DNA of 64,000 nt from Deltaproteobacteria bacterium (GCA_017644045.1 JAEPMI010000005.1:310001-374000); one strand, 5' to 3'. Positions 17,035 to 25,546 are shown, numbered from the stretch's first letter. The notes: generated by a model not told the origin, from the sequence alone. A program made the numbers and translations.

Positions 17035-17055
17035 GAGCCTTCGAGAAATCTACCC

Positions 17056-17079
17056 GACCCCCCTTGCCAACGGGGGGTC
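17056..17079. promoter_or_regulatory. Perfect 8-bp inverted repeat between tetR and P450
   Basis: GACCCCCC and GGGGGGTC flank an 8-nt centre (TTGCCAAC). It lies 22 bp upstream of the TetR start codon and is a candidate operator, although a G/C hairpin is also possible. Confidence 0.4.
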
Positions 17080-17108
17080 GCAACGCAAGACTAGCTCGAA
17101 CACGAATG

Positions 17109-17121
17109 AGAATCCTATTCT
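17109..17121. promoter_or_regulatory. AGAAT-CCT-ATTCT inverted repeat in front of P450
   Basis: A 5-bp inverted repeat, in the only AT-rich stretch of the intergenic region, ends 28 bp before the P450 ATG. It overlaps a possible -10 (TATTCT, 17116-17121). Binding by the divergent TetR here would repress the P450. Confidence 0.35.
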
Positions 17122-17149
17122 GTTTTTTTGTCGCCGACCCGAGGACCTC

Positions 17150-18655
17150 ATGGCCGCCACCCCGCCCGTTCGCACATCCGACCTCCGCAGCCGCGCCAAG
17201 GAGATGGCGCTCGAACGAGCGAAGAAGGCGCGCGTGCCTGCCGATCTGCGCGGGCTCGGTGACACCCGCGCGATGCTCCGCGGGGGACCCACCGTTCCCG
17301 CCGGCCTGACGCTGGCGCCCTCCCCCGACTCGGCGGTCCCCCTTCTCGGCCACGTGCGCTCGTTCCAGCTCCAGGAAGGCGAGAAGCGCCTCCGCGACCT
17401 ACTCCGCTTCCGCGAGGAGCTCGGCGACATCGTCCGCTTCCAGTTCGGTGGCATCACCGCGCACCTGATGGCGAACCCCGACCACATCCAGCGGGCGCTC
17501 CAGGAGAAGAACAAGCTCTACGGCAAGAACACGCGCGGCATGCACAAGCTCCGACTGGTGCTCGGCACCGGTCTGCTCACCAACGACGGCGAGTCCTGGC
17601 TCAGCCAGCGCCGCATCGCGCAGCCCGCGTTCCACCGCCGGCGCATCGCCAGCTTCGGCGACGACTTCGCGACCGCCAGCGAGGAGATGATCGCTCAGTG
17701 GACCGAGGGCGAGCCCCTCGACATCCACTACGAGATGATGAAGGTCACGCTCCGCATCGTCGGGCAGACCCTCCTCGGCACCGACGTGACCCGTGAGAGC
17801 GACGCGATCGGGAAGGCGGTCTCGAGCGTCGTCGAGGACGTGAACGAGCGAGTCAACGCGCTGGTCGATCTGCCCCCGCCCTTCCCCACGCGACGCAACA
17901 AGAAGCTGCAGATCGCGATGGACGTTCTCGACGGCATCGTGCTCGACATGATCGAGCAGCGCCGCGCGAGCGGCGAGAGCGGGGACGACCTGCTCGGCAT
18001 GCTCATGGACGCGCGCGACGAAGAGACCGGTGAGTCGATGGACGACGCGCAGCTCCGCGACGAGGTCATGACCATCTTCCTCGCCGGCCACGAGACCACG
18101 GCGAACGCGCTGACGTGGACCCTCCATCAGCTCTCGAAGAGCCCGACCGTCGCCCGGCGGATGCAGGCGGAGGTCGACGAGGTGCTCGGCGATCGCCGTG
18201 CCACCGCCGCAGACGCAAAGGACCTCGTCTACACCAAGCAGGTGCTCCAGGAGTCCATGCGGCTCTACCCGCCGGCGTGGATGATCGCGCGCTCGCCCGA
18301 CGAGGACGACGTCGTCGACGGCTATCACATCCCGAAGTCGAGCCTGGTCTTCCTCTGCCCGTGGGTCACCCATCGGCACCCGGACCACTGGGAGGACCCG
18401 GAGGGCTTCGACCCCGACCGTTTCTCTCCGGAGCGCAGCAAGGGAAGGCACCGCTTCGCGTACTTCCCCTTTGGCGGTGGACCGCGCCTCTGCATCGGGA
18501 ACAACTTCGCGCTGATGGAGGCACAGCTGATCCTGGCCACCATCGCTCGCGACTGGCGCCTCGATCTGGTGCCCGGTCACCCGGTCGAGATGGAGCCGCT
18601 CGTCACGCTCCGCCCGAAGCACGGGATCGCGATGGTGCCGCACCGCCGGCGATGA
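17150..18655 (+). CDS. Cytochrome P450 monooxygenase
   Basis: 501 residues from ATG 17150 with GAGG upstream. All core motifs are present: I-helix AGHETTAN (oxygen activation), ExxR in QESMRLYPP, the meander PEGFDPDRFSPER, and the haem loop FGGGPRLCIGNN with thiolate cysteine about C448. The N-terminal 60 residues are charged with no membrane anchor, so it is a soluble bacterial enzyme. It has no reductase domain and needs separate redox partners, none of which is adjacent. It resembles CYP families that hydroxylate fatty acids or terpenes. It is divergent from a TetR regulator and overlaps the next gene tail to tail by 53 bp. Confidence 0.93.
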   Translation: MAATPPVRTSDLRSRAKEMALERAKKARVPADLRGLGDTRAMLRGGPTVPAGLTLAPSPDSAVPLLGHVRSFQLQEGEKRLRDLLRFREELGDIVRFQFGGITAHLMANPDHIQRALQEKNKLYGKNTRGMHKLRLVLGTGLLTNDGESWLSQRRIAQPAFHRRRIASFGDDFATASEEMIAQWTEGEPLDIHYEMMKVTLRIVGQTLLGTDVTRESDAIGKAVSSVVEDVNERVNALVDLPPPFPTRRNKKLQIAMDVLDGIVLDMIEQRRASGESGDDLLGMLMDARDEETGESMDDAQLRDEVMTIFLAGHETTANALTWTLHQLSKSPTVARRMQAEVDEVLGDRRATAADAKDLVYTKQVLQESMRLYPPAWMIARSPDEDDVVDGYHIPKSSLVFLCPWVTHRHPDHWEDPEGFDPDRFSPERSKGRHRFAYFPFGGGPRLCIGNNFALMEAQLILATIARDWRLDLVPGHPVEMEPLVTLRPKHGIAMVPHRRR

Positions 18656-19154
18656 ACGTGCGGAGCCGCGCCACCAGCGACGGCTTCGGCTTCAGCACCG
18701 GCGTGCGTTCCTCATGGGCGATCCGCGGTGGCGCGAGCGCGAGCTCGATCGTCAGCTGCTCCGTCTCGGTGCGGAACGTCATGCGATAGCCGTGCTCCGC
18801 GCGGACGAGCACCGACGCGTTTCGAATCGCGCGACGACGGCGCGATCGCCAGCCCTCGAGCTCACCGCGCACCGAGTCGAGGAGCGCCGGCGGCAGCTCG
18901 TCCGGACGGAACCAAGGCGCACGCGAGCTGCGGATGATCCGCTCCGCGTGCGGCGCGAGCCCCGGCGGGATCAGCTGCAGCGGCACCACGTCGGTGTCGC
19001 TCCCGTGATGGACCGCGATCTTCAGCTCGAAGAGCGTCCAGGGCACGAGCGACGCGAGCACGGCCCGCTCCGGGACCACGAAGGCGGTGGTGGCGAGGAG
19101 CCGACTGGCGATGGCCGGATCGGCAGGCGGCGGCGCGAGGAGGCGGAGACCCAT
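18603..19154 (-). CDS. Hypothetical protein
   Basis: 183 residues, ATG 19154. Not recognised. The N-terminal half is hydrophobic but not a signal peptide (PAIASRLLATTAFVVPERAV). The centre carries an RSSRAPWFRPDELPPALLDS segment and an Arg cluster (GWRSRRRRAIRN), and the C-terminus is strand-rich (YRMTFRTETEQLTIELALAP). It reads towards the P450 and overlaps its 3' end by 53 bp. Codon use fits the genome, so I treat it as real. Confidence 0.5.
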   Translation of the reverse strand: MGLRLLAPPPADPAIASRLLATTAFVVPERAVLASLVPWTLFELKIAVHHGSDTDVVPLQLIPPGLAPHAERIIRSSRAPWFRPDELPPALLDSVRGELEGWRSRRRRAIRNASVLVRAEHGYRMTFRTETEQLTIELALAPPRIAHEERTPVLKPKPSLVARLRTFIAGGAAPSRSRASGGA

Positions 19155-19210
19155 GCCCGCCTCTTCGGACCCGCTGGGGGCGAGTTGCGTCCCCAGCGAG
19201 AATTCATCCG

Positions 19211-19528
19211 CTACTCGCCCAACTCTCCGCGTTCGGCCTTGCCGACCCAGACGCGGACTTCGCGCTCGATCAGGGCGAGCGCGCGCTTCTTGAAGGGGCG
19301 CGCGATGAGCGGCACCTCCAGATCCATGTCGATCCGGCCGGGCTCGAGGTCGAGCGCGCCCTCCAGCTTGATCCCCTTCACGGTGAAGGTGACATCGCAG
19401 TGGGTGTCGGTCGTCCAGTTCGCGGTGGGCGAGTACTTGGCGTACTCGACGGAGTAGGCCTCGAAGGCCTTGTCGGCGGCTTTGCGCGCGGTGGGCTGAT
19501 CGAGCGAGTGTTCTACGGCGTGCTTCAT
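19211..19528 (-). CDS. Polyhydroxyalkanoic-acid system family protein
   Basis: 105 residues from MKHAVEHSLDQ; an in-frame ATG at 19546 adds six residues. The longer frame to 19822 runs through the glycosyltransferase gene and is not real. The sequence ARKAADKAFEAYSVEYAKY, CDVTFTVKGIKLEGALDL and PLIARPFKKRALALIEREV fits the small PHA-granule-region family, proteins of about 90-110 residues associated with polyhydroxyalkanoate loci. There are no PHA synthase genes nearby, and the molecular role is not established. Confidence 0.68.
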   Translation of the reverse strand: MKHAVEHSLDQPTARKAADKAFEAYSVEYAKYSPTANWTTDTHCDVTFTVKGIKLEGALDLEPGRIDMDLEVPLIARPFKKRALALIEREVRVWVGKAERGELGE

Positions 19529-19583
19529 GAAAACCGCCGCGTGCATAGCACGAGTGGGGTCAGGAAGCAGCGCCTCACGCCGA

Positions 19584-20882
19584 CTACCGGCTGAGGATCC
19601 GTCGGACCACGTCGACAGGAGACTTCGCGTCGGAGATGAAGGCTCGAGGCGAGAGGAGCAGTTTGCGGGTCTTCCGGAGGGTGGCTTCGAGCCTGCCGGG
19701 AACGCGCGCAGGCCGCTCGTCGCGGGTCGGTAGGACCTGCTGGTACACGTAGGGCGCCGTGGCCCCGTCATAGTAGGGAGAGAGCATGGGAGTGCGTCGG
19801 CCCGAGCTCGCTTGGGCCTCACAGAACTCCATCACTCCATCGACGAGCAGGTCGACCGAATCGTCCGGCGCGAATCCGTTGTCGAGCAGCCAGTCGGGAT
19901 CCGCAGCCGGTACGCGGTCACCGATGAGGTCTGGGATCGTCGTCACCATGCCGCTGTTGCGGAAGAAGTGATTGCCCAGGCTCTCCTTCAAGCCGAAGTC
20001 TCCGAGAATCGCGCCGGGAACTCCCCGGCTGAGTGCTTCTATCACGGCGGTCGAGCTGACGCTGAGGACCAATCCGACTCGATCGAGATAGGAGTCGAGG
20101 CTCCCGTAGCCGAATAGCAGGTTGGCAGGTTTCGACTGTCCGTACAGGCCGTCATAGAGAAGCGCGTAGTGATGCCTCTCCTCGTGGAACGTCCGCTCGC
20201 CCGGCAGTGCCCGCGGCTTGATGATCACTTTCCGATCGGGGAATGCCTCCGCGTAGCTGCGGAGCCCTTCGAGGATGTACTCCCGCTCTTCGCGCCTGGC
20301 GGGCACGATCGCCTGAGTGGCGAACAGAATGTCGCGATTCGGCATCTCTCCATACGGTCGAAGTCTCTCGACTCCACCTTGCGCGAGGAGGAACCCGGTC
20401 GCGATCAGTCGCTCGCCGGAGTGGTCGAGCTCATCGAGGTAGCTGGTGAAGAGCCGCTGATCGGCCCTGGAGTTCACACAAACGAAGTCGTACCCGGTTC
20501 GCCACAGAAGCCCCTCGAGGTATCCCTCGTAGACCACTCCGTTGTAGCCGGTGATCAGTGCCGGTCGTGTCGAAGCGTTCTTCCGCGCCAATGAACGATC
20601 GATGTGAGCGAGAAGCGCGTGTAGTCGAGAGCCCGGAAGAAACGCCACGACGGCATCGAACTCGGAGAAGAGTCCCATCGTTGCCAGCTTCCCGAGCGAG
20701 TGCGCGGTGATCGGACAGCGGACGTCTGCATCGAGCAGCTGCCGGTTGCTCACCATCGAGTTGCCAGGGAGGAGGTTCCCGACGATCTCCCACCCGTGGC
20801 GTTCACGAAAGGCGCTTGCGAGCGTGTAGGCGGGCTTGAGCTGGCTCGCGCTATCCGCGAGGAAGAGGAGTCTTCGAGTCAT
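19584..20882 (-). CDS. Putative glycosyltransferase (DUF6716-like), capsule/sialic-acid associated
   Basis: 432 residues, cytoplasmic. The N-terminal Rossmann-like start (RRLLFLADSASQLKPAYTLA) and the C-terminal GT-B-like half (VLSVSSTAVIEALSRGVPGA; LGNHFFRNSGMVTTIPDLI) resemble CDP-glycerol/polysialyltransferase-like enzymes. It is paralogous to the gene at 23308: both share SSTA-x-EA, a DLG/DFG-x5-GNHFF block and a terminal basic tail. It is divergent from neuB. I infer transfer of a nonulosonate (sialic-acid-like) residue. The best-conserved part, SS(S/T)A and GNHFF, would be the donor site. Confidence 0.65.
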   Translation of the reverse strand: MTRRLLFLADSASQLKPAYTLASAFRERHGWEIVGNLLPGNSMVSNRQLLDADVRCPITAHSLGKLATMGLFSEFDAVVAFLPGSRLHALLAHIDRSLARKNASTRPALITGYNGVVYEGYLEGLLWRTGYDFVCVNSRADQRLFTSYLDELDHSGERLIATGFLLAQGGVERLRPYGEMPNRDILFATQAIVPARREEREYILEGLRSYAEAFPDRKVIIKPRALPGERTFHEERHHYALLYDGLYGQSKPANLLFGYGSLDSYLDRVGLVLSVSSTAVIEALSRGVPGAILGDFGLKESLGNHFFRNSGMVTTIPDLIGDRVPAADPDWLLDNGFAPDDSVDLLVDGVMEFCEAQASSGRRTPMLSPYYDGATAPYVYQQVLPTRDERPARVPGRLEATLRKTRKLLLSPRAFISDAKSPVDVVRRILSR

Positions 20883-21128
20883 CGTCGTGCGGGCTCGTCC
20901 GGCAGGTAGGTGCCGGAGCCATCAGCCGACGGATAGCACAGTCCGTGGCGCCAGCCTCCCGTGGAGGGTCCAGGGCCCGGATCGTCTCACACGCCCGTTC
21001 AGTCGCTGACCACACCGCGACAAGAATGTCGTGGCAAGTGGGCCACCCCGGCCATCCTTGCGTCGGGATGACACACGCTCCCCCCTTCGTTCGACGACTC
21101 CAGAGCACGTGACAGCACCGTGACGCCA
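20883..21128. other. Intergenic region between divergent glycosyltransferase and neuB
   Basis: 340 bp separate the two start codons. Besides the inverted repeat at 21018-21031 and the sigma-54-like element at 21129-21145 listed separately, I see no ORF with genome-like codon use and no RNA gene. Confidence 0.5.
21018..21035 (+). promoter_or_regulatory. Candidate enhancer-binding site (CGACA-AGAA-TGTCG)
   Basis: A perfect 5-bp inverted repeat around a 4-bp centre, followed by TGGC. Positions 21019-21035 match 27553-27569, upstream of the capsule operon, in 16 of 17 bases. It lies about 95 bp upstream of the sigma-54-like -24 element, a usual distance for an activator site. Confidence 0.5.
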
Positions 21129-21145
21129 TGGCATGGCTGCTGCAT
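21129..21145 (+). promoter_or_regulatory. Sigma-54-type promoter for the neuB operon
   Basis: TGGCATGGCTGCTGCAT has the -24 GG (21130-21131) and -12 GC (21142-21143) exactly 10 bp apart and matches 10 of 12 informative positions of TGGCACG-N4-TTGCA. Predicted transcription start is about 21155, giving a leader of about 68 nt to the neuB ATG. Confidence 0.55.
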
Positions 21146-21222
21146 GGGCGATCTCGATGGTGCGGTCCGGCAACATGGTCGGCGCGCACCGATGGACCTC
21201 GACGAACGAGAGAGTGAAAGCG

Positions 21223-22104
21223 ATGAGTGAGAAGCCGAAAGTCGTAGCGGAGATTGGCTGCAACCACATGGGCGACATGGCGATCGCCAAGGAAATGGTC
21301 GGCGTGGTGGCCACGTTCTGCAAAGCGGACTTCGTGAAGTTCCAGAAGCGCACGAACGCGGAGCTGCTCACCCCGGAGCAGTACGACGCTCCACACCCGG
21401 TCCCGCGGAACAGCTTCGGCGACTCCTACGGCGCACACCGCGAGTTCCTCGAGCTCTCCCTCGACCAGCACCGCGAGCTCAAGGAGTACTGCGAGCAGAT
21501 GAAGGTCGGCTACGCGACCTCGGTCTGGGACCTGACGGCCGCCAAGGAGATCGCGACCATCGAGCCCGCCTACATCAAGATCCCTTCGGGCACGAATCAG
21601 CACTTCGACCTGCTCGGGTATCTCTGCGACGAGTATGGCGGTCAGATTCATGCGTCGCTGGGCATGACAACCCGCGCGGAAGAGGAGCGTCTCGTCAGCT
21701 TCTTCGAGGGCCGCGGACGCGCGAAGGATCTGGTGCTCTACGCCTGCACCTCCGGCTACCCAGTGCCCTTCGAGGACGTATGCCTCCGCGAAATTACTCG
21801 CCTGCGAGAGGCCTACGAGAGCCGCGTCAACACGATCGGGTTCTCGGGCCACCATCTGGGCATCGCCATCGACACGGCGGCGCAGACGCTGGGGGCCACC
21901 TGGATCGAGCGACACTTTACGCTGGACCGCACCTGGAAGGGCACGGACCACGCCGCGTCCCTCGAGCCCGACGGCCTCCGAAAGCTCGTCCGAAACGGGG
22001 AAGCTGTCGCGAAGGCCCTGTGCTACAAGCCCAGCGAGTTGCTGGAGATCGAGCTCCCGCAGCGGAAGAAGCTGAAGTGGGGCGAGTACAACGAAGCCGG
22101 CTGA
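21223..22104 (+). CDS. neuB: Sialic-acid synthase family protein (NeuB-like), no SAF domain
   Basis: 293 residues from ATG 21223 (MSEKPKVVAEIGCNHMGD). It condenses PEP with a ManNAc-type sugar to a nonulosonic acid. NeuB core motifs: AEIGCNHMGD, VKFQKRT, IKIPSGTNQH, CTSGYPVPFEDVCLREI and GFSGHHLGIAIDTA with IERHFTLDRTWKGTDHA. The usual C-terminal SAF (antifreeze-like) domain is missing; standard NeuB has about 340-350 residues. SAF closes the active site of the partner subunit in characterised enzymes, so this one must close differently. It is the first gene of an operon with neuA-HAD and a glycosyltransferase, behind a sigma-54-like promoter. Exact sugar unknown. Confidence 0.85.
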   Translation: MSEKPKVVAEIGCNHMGDMAIAKEMVGVVATFCKADFVKFQKRTNAELLTPEQYDAPHPVPRNSFGDSYGAHREFLELSLDQHRELKEYCEQMKVGYATSVWDLTAAKEIATIEPAYIKIPSGTNQHFDLLGYLCDEYGGQIHASLGMTTRAEEERLVSFFEGRGRAKDLVLYACTSGYPVPFEDVCLREITRLREAYESRVNTIGFSGHHLGIAIDTAAQTLGATWIERHFTLDRTWKGTDHAASLEPDGLRKLVRNGEAVAKALCYKPSELLEIELPQRKKLKWGEYNEAG

Positions 22105-22132
22105 AGAGGCCCGACTCCAGAGGTCCGACCCC

Positions 22133-23311
22133 ATGACTCGACCGCGCTGCGTCGCGATCATTCCTGCCCGTGGCGGCTCCAAGGGTGTCCCGCGGAAGAA
22201 CATTCGCGACCTGGCAGGACGACCGCTGATCGCCCATGCGATCGGAGCGGCCAAGGACGCCCTGCTCGTCGACCGTGTCTTCGTCAGCACCGACGACACG
22301 GAGATCGCCGAGGTCGCCCGCCGTCATGGCGCCGAAGTGATCGAGCGACCCGCCGCGCTCGCGTCGGACGGCGCGTCGTCCGAGAGCGCGCTTCTCCATG
22401 CCCTCACTCAGCTCCGCGCAGAGGGCGAAGACCCCGAGCTGGTGATGATGATCCAGTGCACCTCGCCCCTCACGAGCGCGGCGGACCTGGACGGCACGGT
22501 CCAGCGGCTCCTGGACGCGGGGGCCGACAGCAGCTTCTCCGCGGTGCCCTTTCACCACTTCCTCTGGCAGGAAGACGACGGCGGAGCCGTGCGTGGCGTG
22601 GGCCACGACGGGGCGAAACGAAAGCGTCGCCAGGATCTCGCACACCCACCCCTCTTGGAGAATGGCGCCGTCTACGTCATGCGGGTGGAGCCCTTCGTGG
22701 AATCGGAAACTCGCTTCTGCGGAGCGACCGTGGCCTACGTCGCCGACGCGGAGCGAGCGCTGGAGATCGACGATCCACTCGACTTCGCCAAGGCCGAGGC
22801 CGCCGCCCGCTTTCTGGACCGACGGTCCGCGGCGGAAAGGCTCCCCGGGCGCCCATCGGCCGTCGTGTTCGACTTCGACGGTGTCTTCACGGACAACGCG
22901 GTCCTCGTGAAGGAAGACGGCACGGAGAGCGTGCGCTGCGATCGGGGCGATGGAATGGGGCTCGGATTGCTCCGAGCAGCCGGCATTCCGCTGCTGATCC
23001 TCTCGAAGGAGAGGAACCCGGTGGTCACGGCGCGAGCCAAGAAGCTGCGGATGGAGTGTCTGCAGGGGATCGACGACAAGTTGCCCGCGCTCCTCGCCTG
23101 GTTGGCCGAGCGTGACCTCGACCCCGCAACGGCCATCTTCGTGGGGAACGACGTGAACGACCTCGAGTGCATGCGCGGAGTGGGCTTTGCTGCCTGTCCG
23201 AGCGACGCACACGAGAGCGCTTCCGGGGCAGCCGACCTCGTGCTCAGCAAGCCGGGGGGCCACGGGGCGGTGCGGGAGCTTTGCGACCTCTTGCTCGCCA
23301 GACTGCGATGA
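22133..23311 (+). CDS. neuA: Fusion: acylneuraminate cytidylyltransferase (NeuA) + HAD phosphatase
   Basis: 392 residues. Residues 1-228 are a CMP-sialic-acid synthetase (IPARGGSKGVPRKNI nucleotide loop, SESALLHAL, IQCTSPLT, and LENGAVYVM). Residues 240-392 are a KdsC/KDN-9-phosphatase-like HAD domain: DFDG at 247-250, LSKERN, and GNDVNDLECMRGVG. Fusions of this kind occur in animal CMAS and in Bacteroides CMP-KDN synthetase. The fusion suggests the preceding synthase makes a 9-phosphate that this domain removes before activation. The ATG lies 28 bp after neuB, and the stop overlaps the next start (ATGA). Confidence 0.88.
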   Translation: MTRPRCVAIIPARGGSKGVPRKNIRDLAGRPLIAHAIGAAKDALLVDRVFVSTDDTEIAEVARRHGAEVIERPAALASDGASSESALLHALTQLRAEGEDPELVMMIQCTSPLTSAADLDGTVQRLLDAGADSSFSAVPFHHFLWQEDDGGAVRGVGHDGAKRKRRQDLAHPPLLENGAVYVMRVEPFVESETRFCGATVAYVADAERALEIDDPLDFAKAEAAARFLDRRSAAERLPGRPSAVVFDFDGVFTDNAVLVKEDGTESVRCDRGDGMGLGLLRAAGIPLLILSKERNPVVTARAKKLRMECLQGIDDKLPALLAWLAERDLDPATAIFVGNDVNDLECMRGVGFAACPSDAHESASGAADLVLSKPGGHGAVRELCDLLLARLR

Positions 23312-24600
23312 CACGAACCCGTTCCTGGGCGGGTCGGCGGGTCATGGTCGTCGCCGCCTACGACTCGTTCCTCAAGTCGGGGCTGGCGTACGCTCGGCAC
23401 TTCGAATCGCTCGGCGCCCAGCTGAGCTTCCGGCTCCTTCGGACCCGAGAGAACCAGATCAGCCCGGCGCAGTTGGAAGCACTGGGCCTGAAGCCCGGCG
23501 ACGTGGTCGCTCGTTCTCTCGAGGCGCTCACGAGCCGCGCAGAGCTCGACGAGCAAGACGTGATCCTGCTCGCGCTCAATGGCCTCCGCTCTCGCCGCTT
23601 CCTGGCGCGCTTCCACTCGGCATTCGCCAAGGCGCGGCGGCGTCCAATGGTGGTCTCGTTCTATCCAGGCCTCATCTTCCGCTTTCACCTGGAGGGCATG
23701 ACCAGCCGGATGGGTGCCGATCTCCTGGCGCTCAACTCGCCGAGCGACCTGGCGCTCTACGAGCGAATGCTCGCCTTCATGGGCGTCGACAACCAGAACG
23801 CCGTCGCACTGGGCCTCTCGTTCCTTCCGACCCGCGCCGAAGCGGCCGCTCGCATCGCCAAGCCCAACGGGCCGATCGTCTTCATCGCGCAACCGACGGT
23901 CCCAGCGAGTCGCGCCGAGCGACGGTACGTTCTCGAGCGGTGGATCGCTTTGGCCCGTCGCCACCCGGAGCGGCAATGGCTGTTCAAACCTCGTCATCGA
24001 CGTGAGGAGACGACGCTGCATCGCGTAGCGCATCACTTCGAAGAGATCCTCAAAGAGCTGACCCCTCCCCCCGCGAACTTCGGAATCACACACACGCCGG
24101 TGGCGAAGCTCCTGGACGAAGCGAGCGCGTTCGTCACGTTCTCCTCCACCGCCGCTCTCGAGGCGGCTTGCTTGGAGATCCCCGTTCGCGTCCTCACTGA
24201 TCTCGGTGTCCACGAGAACATCGGCAACCACTTCTTCATCGGCAGCGGGCTCGAGGCGACGTTCGACGACATCCGTCCCGGGCTCGCGTTCCGGCTGGAT
24301 CCGGACTGGGCGAAGTTGCACGTCCGCAGCGCCCGCGATCATCTGGATCTGCTCGACCAGCGACTCGAAGCACTGCTCTCGAGCCGAGAAGACTCCGACG
24401 TCGCCCTACCCGCGCCGCAGAGCCGGCTCTTCGGTCGCACCTCCGACTTCGACGCGTGGTTGAGCGAGCGAGAGGGAGCGAACGCGGTGGCCGAGTTCGG
24501 GGCAAAGCCGAAGAGCTCCGTGTGGAAGCGCCTGCGTCAACGAACCCGACCTCTCCGAAGCCGGGCGTTCGCCGTCGTTCGACGACTTCGGTCCCGCTGA
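23308..24600 (+). CDS. Putative glycosyltransferase (DUF6716-like), second copy
   Basis: 430 residues; ATG 23308 overlaps the neuA stop. The N-terminal part is RVMVVAAYDSFLKSGLAY; the middle carries LGLSFLPTRAEAAARI and a proline-rich IAQPTVPASRAERRYVLE that parallels the ATQAIVPARREEREYILE of the gene at 19584-20882. The C-terminal half carries FKPRHRREETT, FSSTAALEAACLEIPVRVL and NIGNHFFIGSG. It ends in a strongly basic tail (KRLRQRTRPLRSRAFAVVRR) that could dock to the membrane. It is co-transcribed with neuB and neuA, so a nonulosonate transferase is the natural reading; no transferase motif is decisive. Confidence 0.7.
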   Translation: MTRTRSWAGRRVMVVAAYDSFLKSGLAYARHFESLGAQLSFRLLRTRENQISPAQLEALGLKPGDVVARSLEALTSRAELDEQDVILLALNGLRSRRFLARFHSAFAKARRRPMVVSFYPGLIFRFHLEGMTSRMGADLLALNSPSDLALYERMLAFMGVDNQNAVALGLSFLPTRAEAAARIAKPNGPIVFIAQPTVPASRAERRYVLERWIALARRHPERQWLFKPRHRREETTLHRVAHHFEEILKELTPPPANFGITHTPVAKLLDEASAFVTFSSTAALEAACLEIPVRVLTDLGVHENIGNHFFIGSGLEATFDDIRPGLAFRLDPDWAKLHVRSARDHLDLLDQRLEALLSSREDSDVALPAPQSRLFGRTSDFDAWLSEREGANAVAEFGAKPKSSVWKRLRQRTRPLRSRAFAVVRRLRSR

Positions 24601-24603
24601 GGA

Positions 24604-25530
24604 TCAGAGGTGCCCGAGGCGGGTCCAAGCCACCGCCAGCCGACGGCCGCGGGCCTTGGACGCGACGTCGAAGAGCGCGCGATCGCGTTCGAGTCGACGA
24701 CGGGCCTCTTCGTCGAGGCGGTCCAGGTCGAGGGTGTCCACCGCACCCTGCAGACGCCCCCAAGCCCCCGCGAGCGCGACGTGCAAGGCAGAATCGCGAG
24801 GGTCGGCGAGCGCGAGGGAGAACATGCTCACGGTGAGCTCGGCGAGCTCTCCGAGGTAGGGCGCGCCCAGGTCGAAGAGCCGCGCGACGCGCATGAGATG
24901 ACCTACGACCGCAGCACCGACGTGGAGGTCCTCCACCGTTCGGAAGGGCTTCAGGTAGTCGTCGTAGCCATCGCCCTGGAGCACTTCAGCATCGGAGACC
25001 GCGACGTCCGTGAGGACGAGCCTCGCGTGCGGAATCTCGGGGACGAACCTCGTCGGCGGCGCCGGCTCGAGCCGAACCCCCTCGCGGTCGCTCGGGATAC
25101 GCACCACACGCAGTCGGTTGCGCTCGTGGTCGTCGAGCCCGAGCGACGCCACGACCAGGAGCTCTTCTGCGTACTCGGCCAGGGTGACGAAGCTCTTCTC
25201 GCCGTTCAGGACCCACCCTTCCCCATCACGCCGGAGGGAGGTCTCGATGGCGCGCGGGTGGCTCTTCCCTGCCTCGGTCGCGCAGAGCGCGGCACGGTGA
25301 CCTTCGAGCACCGGCACCAGGCTCGAGAGCGCCTCGGTGTATCCAGATGCGAACGCGTAGCCCAGGCGGTCGGCGGCGAAGCCGCCCGCGAAGGCGCGTG
25401 CCGCCGGAGTCGTCCGCCCCTCGACGGAGGCGCGGTGTCGCGCCCACCAGCTGGGTACGTCGGCGATGGGCGTCGCGTCGGGCGCGTCGCCGAGCAGGTG
25501 CCGGAGCACCTCGATCAACTCGGAAGCCAT
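24604..25530 (-). CDS. Acyl-CoA dehydrogenase-like protein, short
   Basis: 308 residues, about 70 shorter than a typical acyl-CoA dehydrogenase (380). The central FAD/substrate region is recognisable: CATEAGKSHPRAIETSLRRD, WVLNGEKSFVTLAEYAEEL and a beta-domain LDDHERNRLRVVRIPSD. The usual C-terminal four-helix domain is shortened, and I do not see a secure catalytic glutamate. It may be a degenerate or atypical dehydrogenase. It faces the nonulosonate operon tail to tail (4-bp gap) and precedes typA on the same strand by 16 bp; the pairing is probably incidental. Confidence 0.65.
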   Translation of the reverse strand: MASELIEVLRHLLGDAPDATPIADVPSWWARHRASVEGRTTPAARAFAGGFAADRLGYAFASGYTEALSSLVPVLEGHRAALCATEAGKSHPRAIETSLRRDGEGWVLNGEKSFVTLAEYAEELLVVASLGLDDHERNRLRVVRIPSDREGVRLEPAPPTRFVPEIPHARLVLTDVAVSDAEVLQGDGYDDYLKPFRTVEDLHVGAAVVGHLMRVARLFDLGAPYLGELAELTVSMFSLALADPRDSALHVALAGAWGRLQGAVDTLDLDRLDEEARRRLERDRALFDVASKARGRRLAVAWTRLGHL

Positions 25531-25546
25531 GGTCCCCCCCGACCGA

